Shown: positions 31,836 to 39,049 of the stretch, piece after piece | How the letters are laid out: every line of letters begins with the position of its first letter | How positions within the stretch are numbered: the first letter of the stretch is position 1 | Assembly (NCBI GenBank): GCA_902761345.1 | Contig: CACWKD010000032.1 | Location: forward strand, 1-56,745 | DNA: 56,745 nucleotides | From: an uncultured Ruminococcus sp. | Lineage (GTDB): Bacteria > Bacillota > Clostridia > Oscillospirales > Acutalibacteraceae | Direction: 5' to 3' | Notes under the pieces: model-generated | Told to the model about the DNA's origin: nothing | The model's database searches: none | The model's input: only the letters and a program-made list of their open reading frames with translations | Made by a program: the position numbers and the translations under genes

Positions 31836-32723
31836 TTAATGTCTTGCACCTATTATTAATCCTACAATTGCCAGCAAGATAATCGATCCGCCCCATACCA
31901 AAAGCATATATGTAACATTTGCTGCTAAGAAAGAATTTTGGGGATTGGCAGAATCAATTATTACATCAATATCATCATTAACTTCGGCGGAAAACTTTAT
32001 TGTATCCTTGCCTGTGTACTCTTCACCGCCGTAAGAATACTTATAGTTTATCATATATTCTGTATAAGTATCTTCATCGTCTTCATAAACATATTTGTTT
32101 ACTTCTGTGACTGTGCCTGCTGTAAGCTTACATTTTGTTATATCCATATTTTGCGGTATGGACATATAAGCGAATAATCCCATAACAACGGTTACCAGTA
32201 AAATTGTCATAAGAGAGATACTGCACCCTATTTTTTTTCGGGGATTATTCGGGCGGCTGTTTGCAGTCGGAACAGGTGCGGGCATATTTTGAGGAATTTG
32301 ATTGTATTGATTATACATCATATTATTGCCGTAGTAAGTACTGTTTACAGGATACTCCACAAAATCCCCCTGTTGAGCATTGAGCATTGCGGCGGCAGCC
32401 ATTCCTTGTTCAAGGTTCTGATATGTACCCTGCAAATACTTGTACTGCTTTATTACATAAGAAACTACAATGAAAACAGCTATCAGTAAAGACGCAAGTA
32501 TAAGCAGAGGTATAGTTCTTGCGGGAAGATGAATGCTTGTGTGTTTGTTTATAAGGATTTTACCTATACAAAGTGCCACACATAAAAACAAATTAATGAC
32601 CAGGGGAATGACTATCCCCTTTGCAAATGTTTTCGGCGGAGCAGTTGGCGTGTTCTGTACAGGCATAGCTGAAGTACCGGATTGCTGCCGTCTTTGCTGA
32701 TTTCTCGAATGATGTGTGCTCAT
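31836..32723 (-). CDS. Membrane protein, DUF3592-like, inside the proline operon
   Basis: 295 residues with GGGAGG before the ATG. A basic Gln/Pro-rich N-terminus, two helices (GIVIPLVINLFLCVALCIGKIL and IPLLILASLLIAVFIVVSYVI), a Tyr/Asn/Met-rich cytoplasmic stretch (YYGNNMMYNQYNQIPQN), then a third helix. An extracellular beta domain (LTAGTVTEVNKYVYEDD, INYKYSYGGEEYTGKDTI) and a last helix complete it. The YEY-x-GEEYTG pattern and flanking helices are typical of DUF3592. The function is unknown and no link to proline synthesis is evident. It has probably been inserted between proB and proA. Confidence 0.7.
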   Translation of the reverse strand: MSTHHSRNQQRRQQSGTSAMPVQNTPTAPPKTFAKGIVIPLVINLFLCVALCIGKILINKHTSIHLPARTIPLLILASLLIAVFIVVSYVIKQYKYLQGTYQNLEQGMAAAAMLNAQQGDFVEYPVNSTYYGNNMMYNQYNQIPQNMPAPVPTANSRPNNPRKKIGCSISLMTILLVTVVMGLFAYMSIPQNMDITKCKLTAGTVTEVNKYVYEDDEDTYTEYMINYKYSYGGEEYTGKDTIKFSAEVNDDIDVIIDSANPQNSFLAANVTYMLLVWGGSIILLAIVGLIIGARH

Positions 32724-32739
32724 ACCGTAAACCTCCCGT

Positions 32740-33525
32740 TTATTTCTTTACAGTAAAGCGAGTGCCTATATTTTTGCCCTCCATAAGGTCATAAAGACGT
32801 TTGGGATTTTCTCCGTTCATAATAACACATTCTATGCCCTTAGATGTAGCAAACTCCGAGGCTTGTATCTTAGTTATCATACCGCCCGTACCTCTGTTAG
32901 AGCCTGAACCTCCTGCCATAACTTTTATTTCATCTGTTATCTCAGTCACTGTGTCTATCTTTACAGCGTCGGGATCATTTCTCGGGTTGCTTGTGTAAAG
33001 TCCGTCAATGTCGGTGAGCATAATTAATGTATCTGCATTAACAAGGTCTGCAACGATAGCGGAGAGGTTGTCGTTATCTCCGAAATTATCACCGTCAAGC
33101 TCGTCAATAGCACAGGTATCGTTTTCGTTTACAATGGGTATTATTCCCATTGCGATAAGGGTTTCAAGTGTGTTTACTGCATAGTGTCTTTTGAAGTCTG
33201 TATCAATAGAATATTTTGTAAGCAAAACCTGAGCAATGTTATGGTTGTACTCTCCGAAAAGCTTATCATAGATAAACATAAGCTCACATTGTCCGACTGC
33301 TGCAACCGCTTGTTTTTCTCTTGTAAGAGAGGGGCGTTTTTTTAGTCCAAGTTTTCCTACTCCTACGCCGATAGCACCGGAACTTACAAGTACAACTTCT
33401 TTGCCCGAATTGTTAAGGTCACAGAGAACCTTAACAAGCTGTTCAATACGTCTAAGGTTAAGTCTGCCGCTTTCATGTGTAAGTGTTGACGTACCAACCT
33501 TTACTACAATACGTTTACCGTCCAT
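32740..33525 (-). CDS. proB: Glutamate 5-kinase (short form without PUA domain)
   Basis: About 261 residues. First step of proline synthesis, phosphorylating glutamate. KRIVVKVGTSTLTHESG at the N-terminus, LVSSGAIGVGVGKLG, PIVNENDTCAIDEL, FGDNDNLSAIVADLVNAD and GTGGMITKIQAS are the amino-acid-kinase landmarks. The E. coli enzyme is about 367 residues with a C-terminal PUA domain. This one ends after the kinase, as in several clostridia. ATG 33525 fits GAGGAAAG upstream. Confidence 0.95.
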   Translation of the reverse strand: MDGKRIVVKVGTSTLTHESGRLNLRRIEQLVKVLCDLNNSGKEVVLVSSGAIGVGVGKLGLKKRPSLTREKQAVAAVGQCELMFIYDKLFGEYNHNIAQVLLTKYSIDTDFKRHYAVNTLETLIAMGIIPIVNENDTCAIDELDGDNFGDNDNLSAIVADLVNADTLIMLTDIDGLYTSNPRNDPDAVKIDTVTEITDEIKVMAGGSGSNRGTGGMITKIQASEFATSKGIECVIMNGENPKRLYDLMEGKNIGTRFTVKK

Positions 33526-33548
33526 TTCTTTCTTTCCTCGCATAATTA

Positions 33549-35207
33549 TTATAATGTAAGTCCGTCACAGGTGTTTATAAATTTGTTTACCTGTTCAAGG
33601 ATCATCTCAACTCCGCCCTCATCGTTGCTCTCAATATTGAGCGGCATAATCGGGTCGTGTACGCTTAATCTGAGCAAGAACCAGCCGTTGCCGTGTTCTT
33701 TATCGAGTGATACACGAACACCCTCTCTGCTGTCGTCTGCAAGCGTCCAGCCGTCCTGAGTAAGTGCATACTCGTTAAGCTTTTCAATAACGCTCTCGCC
33801 GTATGAGCGGAAATCTTTTTTTGTAATTTTGTAGCGGACTTCTGTTTCCTCTTTAGCCTCTTTAAGCTGAGATAAGTATTCTTCAAGAGTTTTTCTTTCT
33901 TTGCTGAGCTTAGCCATTTTGATGATAAGCTTTGTGCAGAGGTATGCGCCGTCGTCAAGGAAGTAATTCTCACGCATAGCGGCATGACCCGAAGTTTCTA
34001 TTGCAAGAGGACAGTTGATACCCTCGTTGTTAAGTCTGATAGCCTCGTTGATAACATTCTTGTATCCCCTTTTAAATCTATGGTGTTTTCCGCCTAAAGT
34101 CTGTTCGATAAACTCCTTTAATCCGTCCGATGTTATAGAGTCGGTAACGATCGTACCGCCTTCATTACCCTCAAGTGCGATAGCGGCAGCACAGGCAACA
34201 AGTCTGTTTCTGTTGATCTCGTTTCCGCTCTTGTCAACAGCGCCGCCTCTGTCAACATCTGTATCGAATATAACGCCCATATCGGCATTACTTTCAAGCA
34301 CAGCTTCGCATATAGACTTCATAGCCTCTTTGTTTTCGGGGTTAGGCACATGATTTGGAAACATTCCGTCCGGATCTAAATAACGGCTGCCCGTTGTATC
34401 TGCGCCGAGCGGTTCAAGAACCTTGTCTGCGTAGAAACCGCCTGCGCCGTTACCGGCATCAACGACTATCTTAAATCCTTTGAGGGGATGTTCGTAGTCC
34501 TCAGCGTTTACCTCGGTTTTGATCATATTTTTAAGTCTTTCACAGTATGTTGACATATAATCTGTGGGAATAATCTTCTTAGTAGAGGAAGTTTCGGGCA
34601 ACTCGCCGTTTTCCATATCTGCAACCATAACCTTGTACATATCCATTGCTCTGTCAAAGCTTTTTTGCATCACATCTACTCTGCTGCAAGCCATATTGTT
34701 AATATGAATGAGATCCGATACGTCAAGCAGCGGCAGAATTTCATTATAACTTGACTCTTGGCAAATTTGAGTAAACAAAAGGATAATCTCTATATCCTCA
34801 CTCTCCAATCCGCCGTCACGAGTGAAAAACTTCAAACCGTTGCGATTAAAGGGGTGGTGGCTTGCTGTAATTTGTACCGCACCGTCACATTCAAGGTCAA
34901 CGGTTGTCATAAACATTGACGGAGTAGAGGCAAGACCGCAGTCAAGTACTTTAACACCCATTTCAGCGAGGGTGTTTGTAACCGTTTTTGCTATATCGGG
35001 TCCCGAAATTCTCGAATCTCTGCCCACGGAAATACAAAGTTCGTCGACTTTCTTGTCCGTTTTTTCACAAAGCCAGTATGCAAATGATTCTGTGATTTTC
35101 TTGCATACGTCGAGTGTAAGGTTTACTTCTTCTCCGGGAACACCCTGCGTTGCCACACCACGAATATCAGTACCGCTTTTTAAACGGCTGTAAAAATCGT
35201 TTAACAT
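33549..35207 (-). CDS. Alpha-D-phosphohexomutase (phosphoglucomutase/phosphomannomutase)
   Basis: 552 residues. It interconverts hexose 1- and 6-phosphates through a phosphoserine. SGTDIRGVA opens the protein. The phosphoserine loop is TASHHPFNRNGLKFF, Ser116, with His-His-Pro where HNP is usual. The metal loop is FDTDVDRGGAVD and the sugar loop ETSGHAAMRENY. The C-terminal domain has REGVRVSLDKEHGNGWFLLR. It would link glucose-6-phosphate from starch breakdown to glucose-1-phosphate. The proB-DUF3592-proA genes follow closely, probably co-transcribed. Confidence 0.9.
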   Translation of the reverse strand: MLNDFYSRLKSGTDIRGVATQGVPGEEVNLTLDVCKKITESFAYWLCEKTDKKVDELCISVGRDSRISGPDIAKTVTNTLAEMGVKVLDCGLASTPSMFMTTVDLECDGAVQITASHHPFNRNGLKFFTRDGGLESEDIEIILLFTQICQESSYNEILPLLDVSDLIHINNMACSRVDVMQKSFDRAMDMYKVMVADMENGELPETSSTKKIIPTDYMSTYCERLKNMIKTEVNAEDYEHPLKGFKIVVDAGNGAGGFYADKVLEPLGADTTGSRYLDPDGMFPNHVPNPENKEAMKSICEAVLESNADMGVIFDTDVDRGGAVDKSGNEINRNRLVACAAAIALEGNEGGTIVTDSITSDGLKEFIEQTLGGKHHRFKRGYKNVINEAIRLNNEGINCPLAIETSGHAAMRENYFLDDGAYLCTKLIIKMAKLSKERKTLEEYLSQLKEAKEETEVRYKITKKDFRSYGESVIEKLNEYALTQDGWTLADDSREGVRVSLDKEHGNGWFLLRLSVHDPIMPLNIESNDEGGVEMILEQVNKFINTCDGLTL

Positions 35208-35242
35208 AAAACAAATCTCCTTATTAAAAATATTCCTTTTAT

Positions 35243-35271
35243 ATTATACATTATATTTTTGAAAATGTCGA
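35243..35271 (-). promoter_or_regulatory. Promoter of the phosphohexomutase-proBA unit
   Basis: Minus strand TCGACA (35271-35266), a 17-base spacer, then TATAAT (35248-35243), 36 bases upstream of the start. Confidence 0.7.
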
Positions 35272-35299
35272 TAATAAAAATAAAAAAAGAGGTGCAGTA

Positions 35300-35934
35300 A
35301 TGAAACATTTAATAGAGTTAAGGTCGGTAGAGACCACAATATTACATTATATATAGAAAAGGGTGAGTTTGCAGCGATAACAGGCAGCAGCGGTTCGGGC
35401 AAGTCAACTTTAATGAATATACTCGGCTGTCTTGATACTCCCACAAGCGGAGTGTATCGTCTGTGCGGCAGGGATATACTCAGAGTAAACGACAAAACAC
35501 GAGCAAAAATCAGAAACACGGAGATAGGGTTCATTTTTCAGGGGTTTAATCTAATTCCTGCCCTTACCGCATTGGAAAACGTGGAGCTGCCGCTGATATA
35601 CAGAGGTTTGCAGTATAAGGAAAGAGTAAAGCTAGCGAAAGCCGCGCTTGCAATGGTGGGTTTGAGCCACAGAATGTCGCACAAGCCTTATGAATTATCG
35701 GGCGGACAGCAGCAGAGGGTAGCTATTGCAAGGGCAATTGCTGCAAAACCGCCGATAATTCTTGCCGATGAGCCAACAGGCAACCTTGACAGCGAAGCGG
35801 GAAAGACAATATTACAGGCGCTAAAGCGATTAAACTCACTCGGTACAACGATAGTATTAATAACACACGATAAAGATGTAGCGGAAAGCGCTGATAGGGT
35901 CATAAAAATTGCGGACGGCAGGATAACTTTGTGA
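35300..35934 (+). pseudogene. MacB/LolD-type ABC transporter ATPase, frameshifted and without permease
   Basis: ATG 35300 with GAGGTG upstream gives MKHLIELRSV and then hits TAG at 35354. The -1 frame continues RDHNITLYIEKGEFAAITG, Walker A GSSGSGKST, the Q-loop FIFQGFNLIP, signature LSGGQQQRVAIARA, Walker B IILADEPTGNLD and the His switch LITHDKD, ending at 35934. About 10-15 residues normally found between LIELR-V and the TLYIEKGEF strand (where ..Y..G.. and AL... occur) are missing, so a small deletion caused the frameshift. Translation from the internal ATG 35413 would lack Walker A. No permease follows, only a 22-residue frame starting GTG 35931, so the transporter is probably dead. Confidence 0.82.
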
Positions 35935-36232
35935 GTAAACGTAATGATAAAGTTACGGATAACTCAGATTTAAAGAAAATTATTTCTAAAGACGAATAAT
36001 AACAACTAAAATTCTGCAAAAATCAAAAAATTTAAAAAACGGCAAAAGTAACAAAAGCGTTAAAATTTACAAAAGTGTTTTCGCATTATTCTATAAAAAG
36101 TGGGATTGATTTTGTAACCATATTTTTGAAACGAACAAATTTTGTTGTGATAATTAACAAAAATAAATGCAAAAATTCAATATAACGAATACACGACTAT
36201 CGCCCTTGCACAAATAAATTTTCATTTTTTTG

Positions 36233-36260
36233 TTGACATTCACATAAAATGTGGTATAAT
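36233..36260 (+). promoter_or_regulatory. Strong promoter for the 88-residue protein
   Basis: TTGACA (36233-36238), a 16-base spacer, then TATAAT (36255-36260). The 36000-36230 stretch before it is very AT-rich, with no gene. The 5' leader is about 80 bases. Confidence 0.85.
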
Positions 36261-36347
36261 ATAATCACAGGTTAAGAAAAGACCTGCAGTACTCCGAAAT
36301 GAGAATAAAATCAAAGTAGGCACGAAATTTAGAAGGAGGAATAATTT

Positions 36348-36614
36348 ATGACACCATATCTTGAATTACATGACATTGATGTTACTGCATTCCTTGCCGT
36401 GCTTGACACTTGCGTAGGTAATGTATACTTAGTAACAGAGGAGGGTGACAAGCTGAACCTCAAGAGTAAGCTTTGCCAACTCATCGGCTTGACACAGCTC
36501 ATCGAGGGTGGTAAGATCGTATCTGCAAAGATCCTTGCCGAGAACCCGGACGACGAGAGCAAGCTGTTCAGATTCAACCTGCTTGGCGACACAGGCAACG
36601 CAGTTGTTGACTAA
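36348..36614 (+). CDS. Small conserved cytoplasmic protein, function unknown
   Basis: 88 residues, excellent ribosome-binding site (AAGGAGGA). It is intracellular and neutral-acidic. Recognisable blocks are HDIDVTAFLAVLDTCVGNVYL, TEEGDKLNLKSKLCQLIGL and ENPDDESKLFRFNLLG. I recall similar short proteins in many clostridia but no function. A consensus promoter, a strong site and a tight terminator indicate a highly expressed monocistronic gene. Codon use is enriched for C-ending codons (ATC, AAC, GAC) compared with neighbours, also consistent with high expression. Confidence 0.78.
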   Translation: MTPYLELHDIDVTAFLAVLDTCVGNVYLVTEEGDKLNLKSKLCQLIGLTQLIEGGKIVSAKILAENPDDESKLFRFNLLGDTGNAVVD

Positions 36615-36660
36615 TTAAATTAGCTATTTCCTTGTAATTTTGATGTTAGATGTTAGACCC

Positions 36661-36690
36661 AAAAAGAGATCGCTTCGGCGGTCTTTTTTT
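36661..36690 (+). terminator. Terminator of the 88-residue protein gene
   Basis: AAAAAGAGATCGC TTCG GCGGTCTTTTTTT, a stable UUCG-capped stem with a T tract. Confidence 0.88.
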
Positions 36691-36711
36691 GTTGGGTGAA
36701 TATAAAAAACA

Positions 36712-36742
36712 AAAATCCCTCGAGCAGAACTGTTCGGGGGAT
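36712..36742 (-). terminator. Terminator of the CHAP-dockerin gene
   Basis: AATCCCTCGAGCAG AA CTGTTCGGGGGATT, followed on the minus strand by TTTTGTTTTT. Confidence 0.75.
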
Positions 36743-36749
36743 TATATTG

Positions 36750-38924
36750 TTATCTGATAATAACCGATCGTCCGATCGAAGAGTCGTTTTCAATTCCGAC
36801 AGCGTACTGCAAGATTTTCATACTGTCGGCAGAAGTAATTCTTCCGTCAAAATTAATATCGTGAAGAATTTGCGATATTTCATCAAGCTTGTACAGACCA
36901 ATTGCACATCTTAAAAGCAGGAGTGAGTCACCTGTACTAACCTTACCGTCGGAGTTTACATCTCCTATCAGACGTAAGGGCTTGTCGGGTGTATCGTTTG
37001 TATCAATACCGGGTTTGTCGGGCGTATCGGGCGAATGATAAGGGATAGTCTTAGTTTGTGTTTCTTCTGTAACTGTACAAACATAATTTGCGTATCCGTC
37101 TGCATTATCTGTTGGTTTGCATATTTCTGTGAGTGTGTAGCTGTGAGGTGTGTCGATATATTCTAATCGGATAGCCTCAGTTTTACAGTCTTGCGAGCGG
37201 TCAATATACGCTTCACCGTCGGTAAACGTAAGCAGCTTTGTTTTATCGAATGCAGACACAAAAATAAATCCGTCTAAAGTTTCAACAGGAATCCACTTTT
37301 GCAGAATAGTATCAGCAGGGTTTGACAGAATTACAGCGCCCTTACTGCCAATCGTAATAGCCTCGCCTGTTTTGCAGTTTGTAATAGTGTAAGTGTTATC
37401 TGCCTGTTGTACAAAATGCCATTTATGTGACAAAAGGTTTGAATTTGCTTTAAGTGTAAGCGAATTACTTGCAGTTAAGCTGAGGTCATTATTGTAAAGC
37501 TTTGCATAGAATTCTTTATCCAAATGTGCAGCTTCAACTTTATTTGTACTGAAACGTATAGTTTCGCTCTGTGAAGAAACCGTTTCATTTTTTGCAACAA
37601 GATATGCGGAATACTCGCCTGCCGCTAAAAATATAGTATGTGAATAATCTGTAATATTTGTAATGGCTTTATATGTATTACCGTTTGTATCGGCAATATA
37701 CAGATCATAAGCGGTAGTATTATCTGTGGGTTTCCACGAGAATACGGCAGGGACGGTGTTTGTATTGTCTATTGCCAATTCGGGAGTATCGGGAAGAGGG
37801 TCGGTTACGGTAAAAGAAATATTTGCAGCCGAACTATCACCGTACTTGTTTCTAAGCGTACAGCTTGCCGTAAAATTGCCTTTTCCGAAAGCCCTTGCAG
37901 GAATAGGGGTTGAAACGGAAAAGTCATTGTTAATATATACAGTTTCTCCGTTTTCGTCTTTAATAACCATTTTTACGGTGTCATAATTAGTGCCGCTTAT
38001 ATCGAATAAAATCTCTTTGTCTAAGTAAAAGCTGCTTTGAGCAGAGAAGTTGTCAAGTTTAGGCTTGTACAGGTCATCATATAATGCTTTAAGTTTATCA
38101 ATAGTATCAAATCGGGTGACACCGTCTGCGTAAAGATTATTGTCCGACTGAAAACGTTCTATTGCATTTTTTGTTTTAATATCATAAATGCCGTTTACTG
38201 TATCGGAGTAACCTGTACGTTTTAGTATCGTCTGTACCCAGCATACATCAAATCCGCAGCTTGCGGGATCAGTGTAAAGCTTTTCGGGTGGCTTGCCGTA
38301 ATTGGGTCTTACATAAAACCTTTTTACATGACCCGATAATGTTGTATCTACTTCATCATTATGCATATAACAGCCAAACTCGTAGTTGAATTTAGAGCGT
38401 ATAACTTCCTCACGGTCTTTTGCAGTTGTAATGTTTCCCTCTAAATAATATTTGGAACTTTCAACAATTGCAACGTGAAGATAAAAATCAGAGTTCGGAC
38501 AGTAATAAAATACAAGGTCCCCCGACATTACATCATTTTCATCTGTAATGACCTCTGCACCGCAGTAATCGAGAATATAGCTGTAAAAAAACCTGCACCC
38601 TGCAACAAGCGAATAGTCGTAGGGTATAATGTTGTTTGGCATTTCTGTAAGCCTTGCACAGTCTGCCACAAAATTAGCACACCAATCCTCGCTGTAACCG
38701 GCTTCTTTAGTGGTTAATCCCAACTGAGCTTGTGCTACGTTTATTAAATCGTCTGCATAGTTCCCCGTTAATGTATAGTTGTCGTGAAAGTTATATGAAC
38801 GGTTCTGAGTTCCTGAAACAGGTATCTCTTTCGGCTGTTCATAAGCATATACTGCAGGGGAGAAAGCGGCTGTCATTGTCACACAAGCCAAAGCAAGTGC
38901 GGCAATCTTTTTAATGTGGTTCAT
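36750..38924 (-). CDS. Secreted CHAP/PG-binding/RICIN-like protein with C-terminal type I dockerin
   Basis: 724 residues from ATG 38924 (AAGGAGG, spacing 7). Signal peptide at 1-27 (IAALALACVTMTAAFSPAVYA). CHAP-like amidase/peptidase at about 60-205, with Cys82 in EDWCANFVADCA and His150 in LHVAIVES. A peptidoglycan-binding-1 domain is at about 223-280 (VQTILKRTGYSDTVNG, AIERFQSDNNL). A fibronectin-like region (about 285-450), a RICIN-like beta domain (about 470-590) and a Pro/Asp linker follow. The dockerin has two Ca-binding repeats, GDVNSDGKVSTGDSLLLLR and DINFDGRITSADSMKILQ. It probably trims peptidoglycan while attached to a cohesin scaffold on the cell surface. It shares dockerin use with the amylase next to it. 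Confidence 0.85.
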   Translation of the reverse strand: MNHIKKIAALALACVTMTAAFSPAVYAYEQPKEIPVSGTQNRSYNFHDNYTLTGNYADDLINVAQAQLGLTTKEAGYSEDWCANFVADCARLTEMPNNIIPYDYSLVAGCRFFYSYILDYCGAEVITDENDVMSGDLVFYYCPNSDFYLHVAIVESSKYYLEGNITTAKDREEVIRSKFNYEFGCYMHNDEVDTTLSGHVKRFYVRPNYGKPPEKLYTDPASCGFDVCWVQTILKRTGYSDTVNGIYDIKTKNAIERFQSDNNLYADGVTRFDTIDKLKALYDDLYKPKLDNFSAQSSFYLDKEILFDISGTNYDTVKMVIKDENGETVYINNDFSVSTPIPARAFGKGNFTASCTLRNKYGDSSAANISFTVTDPLPDTPELAIDNTNTVPAVFSWKPTDNTTAYDLYIADTNGNTYKAITNITDYSHTIFLAAGEYSAYLVAKNETVSSQSETIRFSTNKVEAAHLDKEFYAKLYNNDLSLTASNSLTLKANSNLLSHKWHFVQQADNTYTITNCKTGEAITIGSKGAVILSNPADTILQKWIPVETLDGFIFVSAFDKTKLLTFTDGEAYIDRSQDCKTEAIRLEYIDTPHSYTLTEICKPTDNADGYANYVCTVTEETQTKTIPYHSPDTPDKPGIDTNDTPDKPLRLIGDVNSDGKVSTGDSLLLLRCAIGLYKLDEISQILHDINFDGRITSADSMKILQYAVGIENDSSIGRSVIIR

Positions 38925-38953
38925 TGACATTCCTCCTTAAAACCAGTAAAAAT

Positions 38954-38982
38954 ATGATAACATTTTTTAGTATATAAGTCAA
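38954..38982 (-). promoter_or_regulatory. Promoter of the CHAP-dockerin gene
   Basis: Minus strand TTGACT (38982-38977), a 17-base spacer, then TATCAT (38959-38954), 30 bases upstream of the start. It follows the amylase terminator. Confidence 0.65.
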
Positions 38983-38990
38983 CAAAAAGA

Positions 38991-39020
38991 CAGAACAGAG
39001 ATGTAAAATCTCTGTTCTGC
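38991..39020 (-). terminator. Amylase terminator
   Basis: AGAACAGAGAT GTAAA ATCTCTGTTCT, followed on the minus strand by GTCTTTTTG. Confidence 0.8.
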
Positions 39021-39049
39021 TGAAAATTGAATATAGGAGTTATATAAAA

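Noticed and set aside
35413-35934. Intact short ABC ATPase starting at ATG 35413
   Set aside because: That start lies after Walker A, so the product could not bind ATP. The real start at 35300 is frameshifted.
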